Source: Dimorphilus gyrociliatus (Eukaryota > Annelida > Polychaeta > Dinophilidae). From it: a stretch of DNA of 64,000 bases. Of this stretch, positions 44,340 through 54,301 are shown piece after piece; position 1 is the stretch's first letter; each line of letters opens with the position of its first letter. The DNA lies in contig CAJFCJ010000026.1 of NCBI GenBank assembly GCA_904063045.1, positions 598,964-662,963 on the forward strand, given 5' to 3'. The position numbers were made by a program, and so were the translations under genes. The notes under the pieces are model-generated. The model was given only the letters and a program-made list of their open reading frames with translations, had not been told where the DNA came from and did not search any database.

Positions 44340-47190
44340 GCGACCTACGTCTTTTTTCAAAGCGTCATAGCTCCTAAACGGCAGGGCCGATTTGGCTCAA
44401 ATCTTGTACAGAGGTTGGTTCGTACCAGGACTAACCTTATACAAAATTTCAAGGAAATCGGAGCACTTACCTGAAATTATCGGAAAAATTTAAAGTCATT
44501 CCAACTACACTATTATTCGTTATTACTTACCAATCTTCATTTTTATCTTTTTCTTCTTTCAGCTAAACATTTCTATTCGATTAACTCTCAAAGCGGTGGA
44601 TAAAAGGGACGGCACTGACTATTAATTTGCTCAAAGATTAACAATTAAGACAAACCAACAATGAGGGATAAATGAGCTGTTCGATGAAGCTCAACTTAAT
44701 GATAGAAAAGGTTTTTTTGAATCATTTACCTTTCAGAGATTTGAGAAGCAAGTCTACTTTCTCAAAGATCTCTTGCCAAACGAAAATCGTAACCCTAACA
44801 TAACCCAAAGTTGACGAAGTTGAACAGATAATTCCTAATTACAGGTATTTTTTCCATACTCACCTATATTATCTATATAGGAGTTGTATACTCTTTATAA
44901 TGGTTAGAACGTTGAAAATGCACTCGTATTTGATTGTCATAATACTATCTGGTGCAGTAGCTCTGGTCATCAATTGTTCGATTAGACCAGAGTATCCTCT
45001 CAACAGGTAAATTATGACAGTTATCTACCTGTTAAGCTGCCTCCTAACCACGCGTGGTTGGTCCATTTGCGTTTGAAGTGCCAAATATTCTTTGAAGAAT
45101 AATAGCTAACTGTCGAATATAGATCCTTTCCTTAGCCCTTCGTTTAGTCATTAATCCAATTTTGCCAATATTTTCGAACTTACCTAGCAACCATCTGCTA
45201 ATTCGTTATTCCTCACCTCCCTATTTATTAGGGTTAGGGTTAGAAAAAGATATTCTTCCTCTCATTCTGTCCATCTGTCTCTTTATTGCAAAGACTGGGA
45301 TTCATCACCTAAAGCAATGATGATGTAGTCTCTTTGGAAAATTATCCTATATGCTATTGTGTGTATTGTTTCACACCGAATGTCAAAATTTTCGAGAAAC
45401 TCTACTTTTTTAAGCATTATTTACCCTGTGATTGCTGTACTTGCAATAATTGCTAGGCTCATCTGCAGTGCGAAGATACTGCAAAAGGAGAGGAGTGGAT
45501 TGCACATCTGTATTAGAATGACCATCTTGTCTACATTTATCGGAATCTACCCTAACCCTAATCGGAATCATTTCCGGTTTATTGCATTTATGCAAATCCC
45601 AAGCCGATATATGATACGCCTAAAAGGACAACTATCATCTTCCTGTAAAATTGACACCAATATCTCAACATCCAACTGCTAATTCTTTGATTGAGCAATG
45701 ACAAACAAACTGTTTGATTTTAAATTAAAAGCCGAATAAATAAATAAACATGTATAGGCAGTCTGACAGTTGATGAGTGTGTTTGTCAAAGTTCAAAAAG
45801 GTTCTCACTTGCCGTGAAAAGTCAACATTCTCTCAATATTTTTCTATATAATAGTATAGGTTCAATAAACCATAAGTAATATTGCTCTCGCTTCCTCTCT
45901 CTTCCATGGTTTGTTTGCTATTTAAAGGCTTCGTCAGTTTTGGTCTTTGAATAGGCCCAAAGCCTGTTGATTTGTTGATAAGTGGAATACCCTTCAGATC
46001 GTTAACACTGTAACACTGATGGCAGAGGCCATATAAGATATTGTGAAAACTAAAAAGGGTTACCTCTGAAAGATATTATGACCAACAAAATGTATTATCA
46101 TCTTCATAGGATAGATGAATATCTATTACAGTCTTTTTTAGATTTTCAAGAGAATCAACTTTAAGCGACAGGTTAGCTAATTTCTCTTAATCTCTTTCCC
46201 TTTCTCACTTGATATTTGGCTGTAGTATTTGCACAATTGTTTGACGACGGTAAACCTTCCTGATTCAATTGAAGCTACTGTCGCCTATGTCCTTAATCAT
46301 TACCATACCTCTGACCAACAGAATGTAGCGATTATTGGTCTTTGGAATCTGGCAAAATCGTGCACACCTGTCACCGTTTCGTACGGCGGCTTCCGATTCG
46401 TCGATTGACTTAGACGTAAAGCGGTGGTAGAAGAAAAAGTCAAGAGTGGGATGAGCTGTTTGAGTCCTCTATGAAAAGATAAACTATTAACAGAGATAGC
46501 CAGTAACCTAAGGCTCTTGATAAGAGGGAAGAGAGATAGATCGATAGCTTCTCTATAGTCGACTCTGCAATAGGAAGATTGAGCTTAAAAGTGGCAACTA
46601 TAATATTATCCCAAAAAGTGGAGGAGGAGGGGAACCGTTCCCAATCCTGTCTAGCAATATTAAAACTATCACCAACATGTTGTTTCTCAAGATTTCTCAA
46701 AATGTTCTTTTTCAAGCGAGGACTTCCAGAAGGTTAGATAATTAATGTCTAAAAGGGAGAACGAGAGACTAGATGGAATAAAGGAATTGTAAGGGCTAAA
46801 CATGCTGTCTAAAGGTCGGTAGGGTTGTTCCAGTCTTATCATCTAACTTAGGCACATTAATCAAAGATTATGTTGATTCACTTACATGACGTCATGAATT
46901 CGTCTATTCAACCTATCCGGTTGATCTAATTCTTTGAATTTTATCTTTATTGTTCGACGATTCTCTTCGCTATTTTTATTTTTTTTCTTGTTAAAATGAC
47001 GTAACATATATAGTATTTCCCAAAAACACGTGTATTATTATTGATAAATATACGCATATTTCTAGCGCTTGAGTGTAATCATTTAGTTATTTTTTTTTGT
47101 TAATAAGACTTGTTTATAATATCATTAACTCTTTCACATTAAAAATTGTATTTTGTAACTAAAACAAAAAAGTTTATTCGGAATTCTGCC
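44340..47190. other. Sequence without recognisable gene; TTAGGG-type tracts
   Basis: No supported gene. Frames at 45359-45682 (plus, 107 codons) and 46440-46715 (minus, 91 codons) have no recognisable domain. Short telomere-like tracts lie at about 44790-44806, 45228-45243 and 45548-45563. Confidence 0.5.
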
Positions 47191-47199
47191 AGTTGGTAA

Positions 47200-49080
47200 A
47201 TCCATGACGTCACTCTTTACGTCACGCAAATTCAACGCATTTAAAATGGCCGACTTGATTCACATGCTCTATCGTCAAGCCACATTTCCTTAAATAAAAC
47301 AATATAGTGGTGCTTGTGAACAGCTGTGATAAGGCTGAGAAGCGAGTGGAGTTATACTCTTTATCTGAGGGAAAAAAAAGAAATGTATTTGAAAACTGTG
47401 ATACAAGACATGTTAATGAAGTTCCGGTAGTCTTGGAAAGAAGTTGATATCCCAGATATATTTGCTGGACAAAGAACGAAGCTAATTAGAAAGCTGTATT
47501 TCGAAATAAAGTAATTTTGATGAAATCCTCCGAAAAGAAAATAGAAAAGAGATTCAATTTTATGATTGAGAAAAAAAAGAGTCACAAGCTACAACGGCGT
47601 GTAAAATATTGACACTTTCCACGTTGTACAACGAAACTAAAGACACTTGTAGAGTTTCAAGATGAAATGGCAACTCAGATTTTTTGCCACTTCCAAACTG
47701 TTCGTAAAGAAGACTTTATAAAGAGATGAATGGAAAGCGAAGATCTTTATTCTTGCTGGGAAAAACTTATTCAAAAATGTATAGGTAACGTAAAAGAATT
47801 TTAAAAATGAAACACAATTAATTAATTAATTAATTAACAATTAAAATATAACTAAACAGAACTTTAACGTTGGAAAATTACACCTTCGGAAGTAGTCATA
47901 AGGAGACGATGAGAATCTTTTAACTTCTTTGTCTTCGAAAATTGGAGATTTAATTGTTTACATTTAATCGACAAATACAAGCTAACTATGTACGAAGAGT
48001 TAAAGAGGATGAAGAAAACAAATTGAGAAGATAATCAATCTATTCATTCGAAAGAAAGAATGAAAGAAAACAGTTCCATTAGAACTGTCTATTATTTGTA
48101 GGTAAGAAAAAACGCTTATTTCTAATTAGTTCAAATAAATTGATTTAAATTTTTCTTTTTTTGTATTATAGAAAGCAATGAAACGGTTATCGTTATCTGA
48201 AAGTTCACTTATAACAAAAGGAAATAGGTAGCGTTAATTTCTTGAACAAAAATGTGAAGGAATAATTTGAGATTTTTGTTCTTGTTAGAATAAACTTATT
48301 AAAAAATGCATAGGTAGAGTATAAGAAATAAACTGATTTTAAATTATTGATAATTAAATAATCAATGAGATCACTGGTAGTTGACTATTGGATGGAAACA
48401 TAAAAGGAATAGTAGATGGTGAGTCTTGTTCCAACGGCAGGAACTCAATTGATTTTATTCTGAAAGATATCATCCGAAACAATGATAGTGTTATCGCCAA
48501 TGTGGAGGAAGAAATGTTTGGTTGATACAGTACGTATAAATTAAATAAGTTTTAGGATTATTCGTCAATCTTATTAAAAGTATAAATATAGATAGATACG
48601 GCAACGAAGAGCAAAACAAAATGTACTGCTGCCTGTAAAATAAAATATATTTAACAAGAAAGGTATTACCTCTATTAGTTTGTCTGTTAACCAAAAAATA
48701 AATTCAATATCAACATCTAACAGAGGTGATATCGATAGGAGGTAGATAAGCTTCCGTCTTTGGATATAAACAAAAGATAATATTAATCTTATTAAGTTTT
48801 TGAAGACTGATTTTAGGAGATGATTCAAAGTTATAAATCTATTAAATGAATTGATTTTTGTTAGTTAAAAATTTTTCGGTAATTTAGTAAAGTTAGTGTT
48901 TTGTATTTCGTGCTAAAGCAACCGGAAGTTGCATAAATAATTACCAGTTTCTTGAAAATGGTACCATAATCTTTCTCTGTTATTATACACGTGCAGAGTT
49001 GCATATTCAATTGAAAATTGTTGTTTTCTCTCTTTAATTAAATCCTATTTGAAGATAAATTTGAAAATACCAACTCGAAA
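47200..49080. other. AT-rich intergenic sequence, small repeats only
   Basis: A TTAA(T) run lies at 47817-47837. A short word (ACTTATTCAAAAATGTATAG, near 47765) recurs diverged near 48295. No gene was recognised, though the right end probably contains regulatory sequence of the gene at 49084. Confidence 0.5.
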
Positions 49081-49083
49081 GCA

Positions 49084-49755
49084 ATGGGAAACGGTTACTC
49101 TTCAGCGAAAATGAACAGGAATCAACGGGAATCTGTTGTTAGAGTCTTGCGAAGAATGGGAAGAAACCAAAGAGTACTTGCAAGTGATATTTCAAGACTT
49201 ACCGATAGAATGAACGACTTATCTGATCAAATCTACGAAGAATCTGTTCGACTTAAACAAAGGGAAGAAGAGTTGAGTGATTTGAAATTAAGCCTCCACA
49301 GAATATCATTTCGTATGAAGGCAGCCGTTAGGAGAATTGATTTAGGAGAGAGCGCAGGCATTGAACATCAAGGAGAAGTACAAGATCCTGACGACTGTCA
49401 TTCTGATCACAGTGGCGATTGTGAAATTGATTTTGATACTCCCGACCAAAGTGGTAAGCTAACAATTTTCTTAATAATAAACAAACAAGATACTTACTCT
49501 TTTCCTTTAAATATCAATATAGCTATCGACGCCGTAGTTGCTGTTCCTGAATCGTACTCGTCCATGATTGAAAGCTGTAATAGCGAAGAATTTGATACTA
49601 TAAAGAGACGTATAACTGATGATGTTGTCGAGGCTGTAATAAAGAAGAAGAAATGTTTAGATGTTGATCAGATGGACTTATCCGATGAGTTGGACGTCAA
49701 TTCTAATAACAAAGAAAATGATGGTGACGATATGGAAAGCAAAGAAGTCGTTTAA
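49084..49755 (+). CDS. Small coiled-coil protein, possible N-myristoylation, one 69-bp intron
   Basis: Unknown protein of about 200 residues after splicing. The ATG at 49084 gives MGNGYSSAKMNR, with Gly2 and Ser6 fitting the N-myristoylation consensus, so membrane attachment is plausible. Residues about 15-85 are a charged, helical, coiled-coil-like region (LTDRMNDLSDQIYEESVRLK, then REEELSDLKL). The C-terminal half is acidic (DDVVEAVIKKKK, then NKENDGDDMESKEVV). An intron at 49454-49522 begins GTAAGC and ends ATAG; it is 69 bp, a multiple of three, so the unspliced frame is also open, but the intron part is AT-rich and aliphatic. Splicing joins codons as D-Q-S-A-I-D. There is no recognisable family. 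Confidence 0.7.
   Translation: MGNGYSSAKMNRNQRESVVRVLRRMGRNQRVLASDISRLTDRMNDLSDQIYEESVRLKQREEELSDLKLSLHRISFRMKAAVRRIDLGESAGIEHQGEVQDPDDCHSDHSGDCEIDFDTPDQSGKLTIFLIINKQDTYSFPLNINIAIDAVVAVPESYSSMIESCNSEEFDTIKRRITDDVVEAVIKKKKCLDVDQMDLSDELDVNSNNKENDGDDMESKEVV
49454..49522 (+). other. 69-bp intron (phase 1)
   Basis: GTAAGC at the left edge and CAATATAG at the right, AT-rich, with pyrimidines before the acceptor (CTTTTCCTTTAAATATC). Its length keeps the reading frame, so retention would add 23 residues. Confidence 0.75.
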
Positions 49756-49759
49756 CTAA

Positions 49760-50335
49760 TCGAAAGAGGCTTTAAAAAAATGACAAAAACACGTTTGAAA
49801 AAAATTCTTTTTCTTATTGAGCTTATTTTTTTTCCCTTTTTTTTGAAGTCAATCAAATATTTAATATACCGAAACTATGACATTAAAGTGTTATATAGTA
49901 TATTTTATTTTCCATAAAAAAGTAAGAATTTAAGATAGTGTATCCTTAAAAAACATCGTCCAACTTAACCCTATATGTTGTAGGACTTCTACAGAACGTC
50001 CTAGTTGCTTAAAATTGTTTTTCTCTTTACCATCATAACTTAGAAAAAGGACGAGTATTTCCAAAATAGATTATAGCACATTTATGAGACTAATTAATCA
50101 CGTGATGTTAAATTACCAATTAACTTCGCAAATCGAATGACATTGTTCGGTCATTTGATTTATAGCCGTAAACAGGCGCACTGAGAAATTCTTTCAATTG
50201 TAAGTTGTTTGCTTATTTTCTTGATTTTTCTTTGTTTGTCAGCCATAATGTATAGATAGATAACAAACGTATTAATATATTGTATATTAAACGGGATAAG
50301 CCCGATAATCTGGTCTTATGGTAGTGATATGTAGT
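49760..50335. other. Intergenic sequence
   Basis: Follows the stop of the upstream gene. Contains poly-T tracts and AT-rich sequence, with no frame. The 5' UTR and possible UTR intron of the next gene probably end at the TTCTTCTAG near 50354. Confidence 0.5.
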
Positions 50336-50359
50336 TAGTTGTTTATTCTTCTAGGTAGC

Positions 50360-51085
50360 ATGGACAAAAAGGAGAGACCGAGTTCTAGAGGAAGAGCTAT
50401 AATGAAAGAACTAAACGAGAGGCAGAGGCGGTTGCAGAATAAGGAGTTGTCGTTAAATGTTTCGGAGAAGAAGGTAGAATCTGATATAGAGCAGTTGGTG
50501 GCAGAATCGATTGCGTCGTGTCCAACAAATAATAGCTTTTCAAGACCTAAACCGCACGTCGATAGTCCAATTATGTTGGCGGGAAAGTGGACGTTTCCTA
50601 AGGATTCGTCACCTGTTGTTAAGTTGGAGGGAGGAAGTCTTGATAGTTGTTCAACTAACTCTACAATTATGGAACAAGAACCGCAGGAGGAGATGAGTAC
50701 GGAGGCGAGAGAGGCGATAATTGCCAAAGAGCAAGCGGAGAAGGAGGAGAAGAAAAAGCGAAAGGAGGCGGTTATTAGTAGCTATCAAGAGAAAAAGAAT
50801 AGGAGAAAGCCGCTTTCGCCTAGGCTTCAACTCCATTTCCCTGGCTTTAGAATCTTTAATAAGCCAACATTCCTTGCAATGGCAAGATTGAATAAGAAAG
50901 GTAAAAAGTCGACAAAAGGAAAATCGACTGCGAACGAATCCGAAATGTTTACCCAAACTACATTAAACAAGAATGACGCATCCGATAGCCTGTCGCTAGA
51001 CGACGAAATTGAAGATAACATGATGAATGAAAGACAAGAGCAGAGGATGGAGAATGACAACGACGACGACGATAATTTAATATAA
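50360..51085 (+). CDS. Unknown charged, disordered protein (241 aa)
   Basis: I prefer the ATG at 50360 over one 21 bp upstream (50339), because TATTCTTCTAG just before it looks like a splice acceptor, so the first seven codons of the longer frame may be intronic. The product starts MDKKERPSSRGRAIMKEL. A charged helix (LNERQRRLQNKELSLNVSEK) follows at about 20-40, and a second long Glu/Lys helix at about 115-150 (REAIIAKEQAEKEEKKKRK). Then a basic region with PLSPRLQLHFPG and a strongly acidic tail (Asp run at the end). No membrane segment or known domain. Nuclear or scaffold roles are possible but not shown. Opposite-strand frames here are shadows. Confidence 0.65.
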   Translation: MDKKERPSSRGRAIMKELNERQRRLQNKELSLNVSEKKVESDIEQLVAESIASCPTNNSFSRPKPHVDSPIMLAGKWTFPKDSSPVVKLEGGSLDSCSTNSTIMEQEPQEEMSTEAREAIIAKEQAEKEEKKKRKEAVISSYQEKKNRRKPLSPRLQLHFPGFRIFNKPTFLAMARLNKKGKKSTKGKSTANESEMFTQTTLNKNDASDSLSLDDEIEDNMMNERQEQRMENDNDDDDNLI

Positions 51086-51089
51086 AAAG

Positions 51090-51502
51090 TTTCTTTTGTA
51101 TTAACGCCTTTTGTTGTTAAGATTAATTAAAGTTTATATTATCTTCGTTAATAGCTTGTTAATCTTTGTCTAATACACTTGAACTATTTGAAATTGTATT
51201 CATTTGTTGGATTAACTATGAAATATGACGCAATTTTCGTGTTTATCATTAAGCCGTATCGCAATATGCAAATAAACGCAAAAGTGTCTCATCTCTGAGA
51301 TTTTTGTTCAATTAATTGGACTTTTATATTGTTTAATTACCCGATGGTGATGGCCATTTCTATATGTAAACGATATGGCAATCATCCGGGTGAAAAATTA
51401 AAAAGAACAATAAAAGCGTCTAGTGACGCCGCTCAATGTTGCGTTTTTTTTATATATACAGTATATAAGTATATATTTATATATATTGTATAAATTCATA
51501 CA

Positions 51503-51546
<44 letters not shown>

Positions 51547-52530
51547 TTATATACGTTTATATATTAATACAAGCGTAATACCAGAGTGGACGTGTCGTAA
51601 TGCTTCTAAGAAAGAAAGCTAGTCGTTGACGTTTCTTTAGTAACGTCGGTGTTAATCCGTAGGATTAATTTGCTAAAGGTAATAATATAGAGATCAATTA
51701 ATTGACGACAATTAGTTGATTAATTGGTTTAATTAAACGTATAAATGTCATCTATCCCGTACGGATATGGTCTTGTCATTTGCTTTAGAGTGAATCTCTT
51801 CAACCTATTCTATCCTTATTTAATTCTTTCGCCCTGAATATTAGATATAAATACAATAGATTATACGATAATCTTTTATTTAATAAAGATAATATCGCCA
51901 TCTACAGTCTATATCTAGTAGACATATAAACTGTATATAAGAAAATAACTTTCTATATTTAATCGACGAAACACTTAAATCGATTAGAATTATATTTTTT
52001 TTTGTATTAAAAATAAAGAAATATATCGAATAGAAAATAATCGCAAAACTAATCGATTTTTGCAAAAAAATCATAAAATTCTTGATTATCATACCAAGAG
52101 TTAAATTAATTAATTCGGTTATATATTGATGGATTAATTATAAAAAATTTTATAAAATACGACAATGTCGATTAATTCTATTTCCTCTTTGACGTCACAG
52201 CTGAAAGTCGTCGGTGTTCTACTTGATAAGTATCTTAAAAAAGCGTCTTTGTGCATCTTCTTTGCAAATTAAGGTCAATTGAATATTAATCTTAAACATA
52301 TTAACTCTATATTAAGTAAATTAATTAATCTTTAATCGTCTTATTCCGCAGAAAATCTTAATAGATAAATTTTTCGCTCAGCAACTAGGGATTTAATATT
52401 AATTAGACTCAGTTTGACATTTAATCATTTCATCTTCTAAACTATTCTTATAAATATATTCTCATATTTCTTTCTTTTTAATATCGTAAAGATTAATTCA
52501 TTTTTCCTACTCTCAACAGAGAACGAAACT
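51090..52530. other. Intergenic sequence with TA microsatellites
   Basis: AT-rich. TA-rich stretches lie at 51453-51490 and a long (TA)n at 51504-51545. No frame or RNA gene was recognised. A likely splice acceptor (TACTCTCAACAG) at about 52508-52519 suggests a 5' UTR intron of the next gene. Confidence 0.55.
51504..51545. repeat. (TA)n microsatellite
   Basis: About 21 uninterrupted TA units. Confidence 0.95.
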
Positions 52531-52534
52531 GGTT

Positions 52535-53170
52535 ATGTTTAAAGCTATCCTACCAAAGAAATGCCGAGAGGAAGATTTGATGCCTCCCCCAAAGATCGAT
52601 ATAAAGGTTCCTAGATTGAAAAGAAGAAAGAAGCAAGTGTCTAAGACGGAAGATGAGTCGGAGTTGAATGATGTACAACAACCTACTATTGAAGTATCGC
52701 CTGCAAGCAGTGAGATTAAGCCTACTTTGAAAACTGCAACTGTTTCACCGCAACCAAGAGTGGCTTACTTTCCCTTAAAAAAGAATACTGTTAGGATTAT
52801 TGAAAGAAGGCAATGTGCACCGCCTCCAATCGAATTGGCTAGCTCTTCCAATTCAGATAATGAATCAGATGATGATAATATTCCAACTATTCCCGAAATA
52901 CTTTCGCCTGACGAAACACAGGCTCATATTATTCACTTTCAAAGTGTCCATATGTATTTCGATTTATTCATAAAACGTGAAAAATGTGAATTTAAATCTT
53001 TGAATGATATTGTCAAGTCGAAAAACTTCTCCAAGAGTTTTGTTCCCGATGAATTTAAGGCAATCTGCAGCAATTTATTGAAAAGATTAGAAAAATCTAT
53101 GGATGAAATGAAACGTATTGTCGAATCAACGATGGAACCGTATGTTCGTGATCGCAATTATGATGATTAA
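52535..53170 (+). CDS. Unknown protein, basic/disordered N-terminus and helical C-terminus (211 aa)
   Basis: Starts at the ATG 15 bp after a good acceptor (CTCTCAACAG). The N-terminal 60 residues are basic with PPPKIDIKVPRLKRRKKQ, a nuclear-localisation-like cluster. The middle is Ser/Pro-rich with an acidic patch (SSSNSDNESDDDN) near residues 105-118. Residues about 130-205 look folded and helical (HFQSVHMYFDLFIKREKCEF, then LLKRLEKSMDEMKRIVEST). No family recognised. It and the two upstream genes are in the same orientation but are well separated, so not an operon by spacing. Confidence 0.65.
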   Translation: MFKAILPKKCREEDLMPPPKIDIKVPRLKRRKKQVSKTEDESELNDVQQPTIEVSPASSEIKPTLKTATVSPQPRVAYFPLKKNTVRIIERRQCAPPPIELASSSNSDNESDDDNIPTIPEILSPDETQAHIIHFQSVHMYFDLFIKREKCEFKSLNDIVKSKNFSKSFVPDEFKAICSNLLKRLEKSMDEMKRIVESTMEPYVRDRNYDD

Positions 53171-53174
53171 TCCT

Positions 53175-53297
53175 CAAGCACACATCTTTCTTTGTATTTT
53201 ACAAACTAATTTGTTCAAGATAACGCAAAAAGAATGTTACTTTTGATTGAATAAGGTTTATTACAGTATCTATTCTTGGAATCTTTGTATTTATTTA

Positions 53298-53339
<42 letters not shown>

Positions 53340-53640
53340 TATATGATCAAGATTTAAGTAGCATAAAATATCTTAAAAGTTCCCTATTCACAAAAACAAC
53401 AAAAGGAAAGTGATCTTGTCTTCTTCGTAGGAGTTACAATCATCTGCATTCTAGTCTTTGACTGAATTGAAGCAATATTTGAATAATATTAACAGAAATG
53501 ATTAATCTTTTGTTTCTAGTATCTTGCCATTCCTTATTCCTCACTAGAGAGAGAGAGTGTGTTTGTATGTAAATAACAATAACAATAATAATCTAAATAA
53601 TGAATTTGTTTGCCTTTTCATTAGAACTTCGAAAGAGCCA
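53175..53640. other. Intergenic sequence with (TA)n at 53301-53344
   Basis: Separates convergently transcribed genes. Holds a TA microsatellite and an AG run (about 53547-53558). A candidate polyadenylation region for both genes; no gene. Confidence 0.6.
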
Positions 53641-53644
53641 TATT

Positions 53645-54301
53645 TTAAATGAGTAGACGATTCAACTCTGCGTCATTTTCAACAATATTCCCTTGTTTCA
53701 CAGTCTTAGGTAACAAAATTACAATATCTTGTATATTTTTTTTAACTGAACTGTGAAAATGAGAATGAAAATAGTCGAATAGTTCATCCGTAGGAGATTC
53801 TATTTCATTTTCCATTCTAACAGCGGAAGAAGGTCTGAGGACAACAACTCCATAAAAATCTTTATTGTCTATAGATGTAGTCAACTCTACATTTGTTACA
53901 ATTTCTTCGCATCTATTTTGAGATTCGAAGAAGATAGCTTCATATAACATTTTATCATCTTTAGTATTTTCATTCTGTTTATCCGATTCTCTATTAATAA
54001 TAGAGTGTTTTAGAGCTATTATCTTTTGTTGATATTGATCCATATGGCATCTGATATAGTGGTTTGTCGATGTGTCGTCGTCTTCTTCGCCTCCTGCTCG
54101 TTTTAGAGTTTTCTTCTCTTTCGGTCTAAGGAATGCAACTTCGCATAGGCGTATATTATTTTTATTAATGGGAACAGTTTGATAGTAAGATGACTTCTCG
54201 TTCCACGGTTCTGCTACGAATTTTCCTCCAGTTTGTTGTAGTAAAGCCGCTTCAAACAATTTGGAATTTTCATCAATTTGTTTAAGGACCACGATACTTA
54301 T
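53645..54301 (-). CDS. Possible continuation of the upstream gene beyond UGA; repeat-containing
   Basis: A minus-strand frame in phase with the gene at 54302-55816, separated from it by only one stop (UGA at 54302-54304). It has no ATG near its start; the first codons after the stop are ATA AGT ATC GTG. It reads two similar blocks: KLFEAALLQQTGG ... CEVAFLRPKEKK, and MLYEAIFFESQNR ... YGVVVLRPSS, spaced about 90 residues apart, suggesting an internal duplication. It may be an extension by readthrough, an exon of another transcript, or a gene whose first exon I cannot see. Codon use looks coding. Confidence 0.45.
   Translation of the reverse strand: MSIVVLKQIDENSKLFEAALLQQTGGKFVAEPWNEKSSYYQTVPINKNNIRLCEVAFLRPKEKKTLKRAGGEEDDDTSTNHYIRCHMDQYQQKIIALKHSIINRESDKQNENTKDDKMLYEAIFFESQNRCEEIVTNVELTTSIDNKDFYGVVVLRPSSAVRMENEIESPTDELFDYFHSHFHSSVKKNIQDIVILLPKTVKQGNIVENDAELNRLLI

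Noticed and set aside
44360-44480. A more GC-balanced stretch resembling a conserved repeat (CATAGCTCCTAAACGGCAGG)
   Set aside because: It looked like a dispersed-element motif, but no second copy was found in the window and I cannot name it.
45359-45682. Possible membrane protein ORF (107 codons)
   Set aside because: A hydrophobic stretch is present, but no homology, splice context or regulatory context supports a gene.
50335-50956. Antisense ORFs of 130 and 101 codons
   Set aside because: Shadows of the charged protein gene at 50360; they translate into Ser/Leu-rich sequence expected from antisense Glu/Lys codons.
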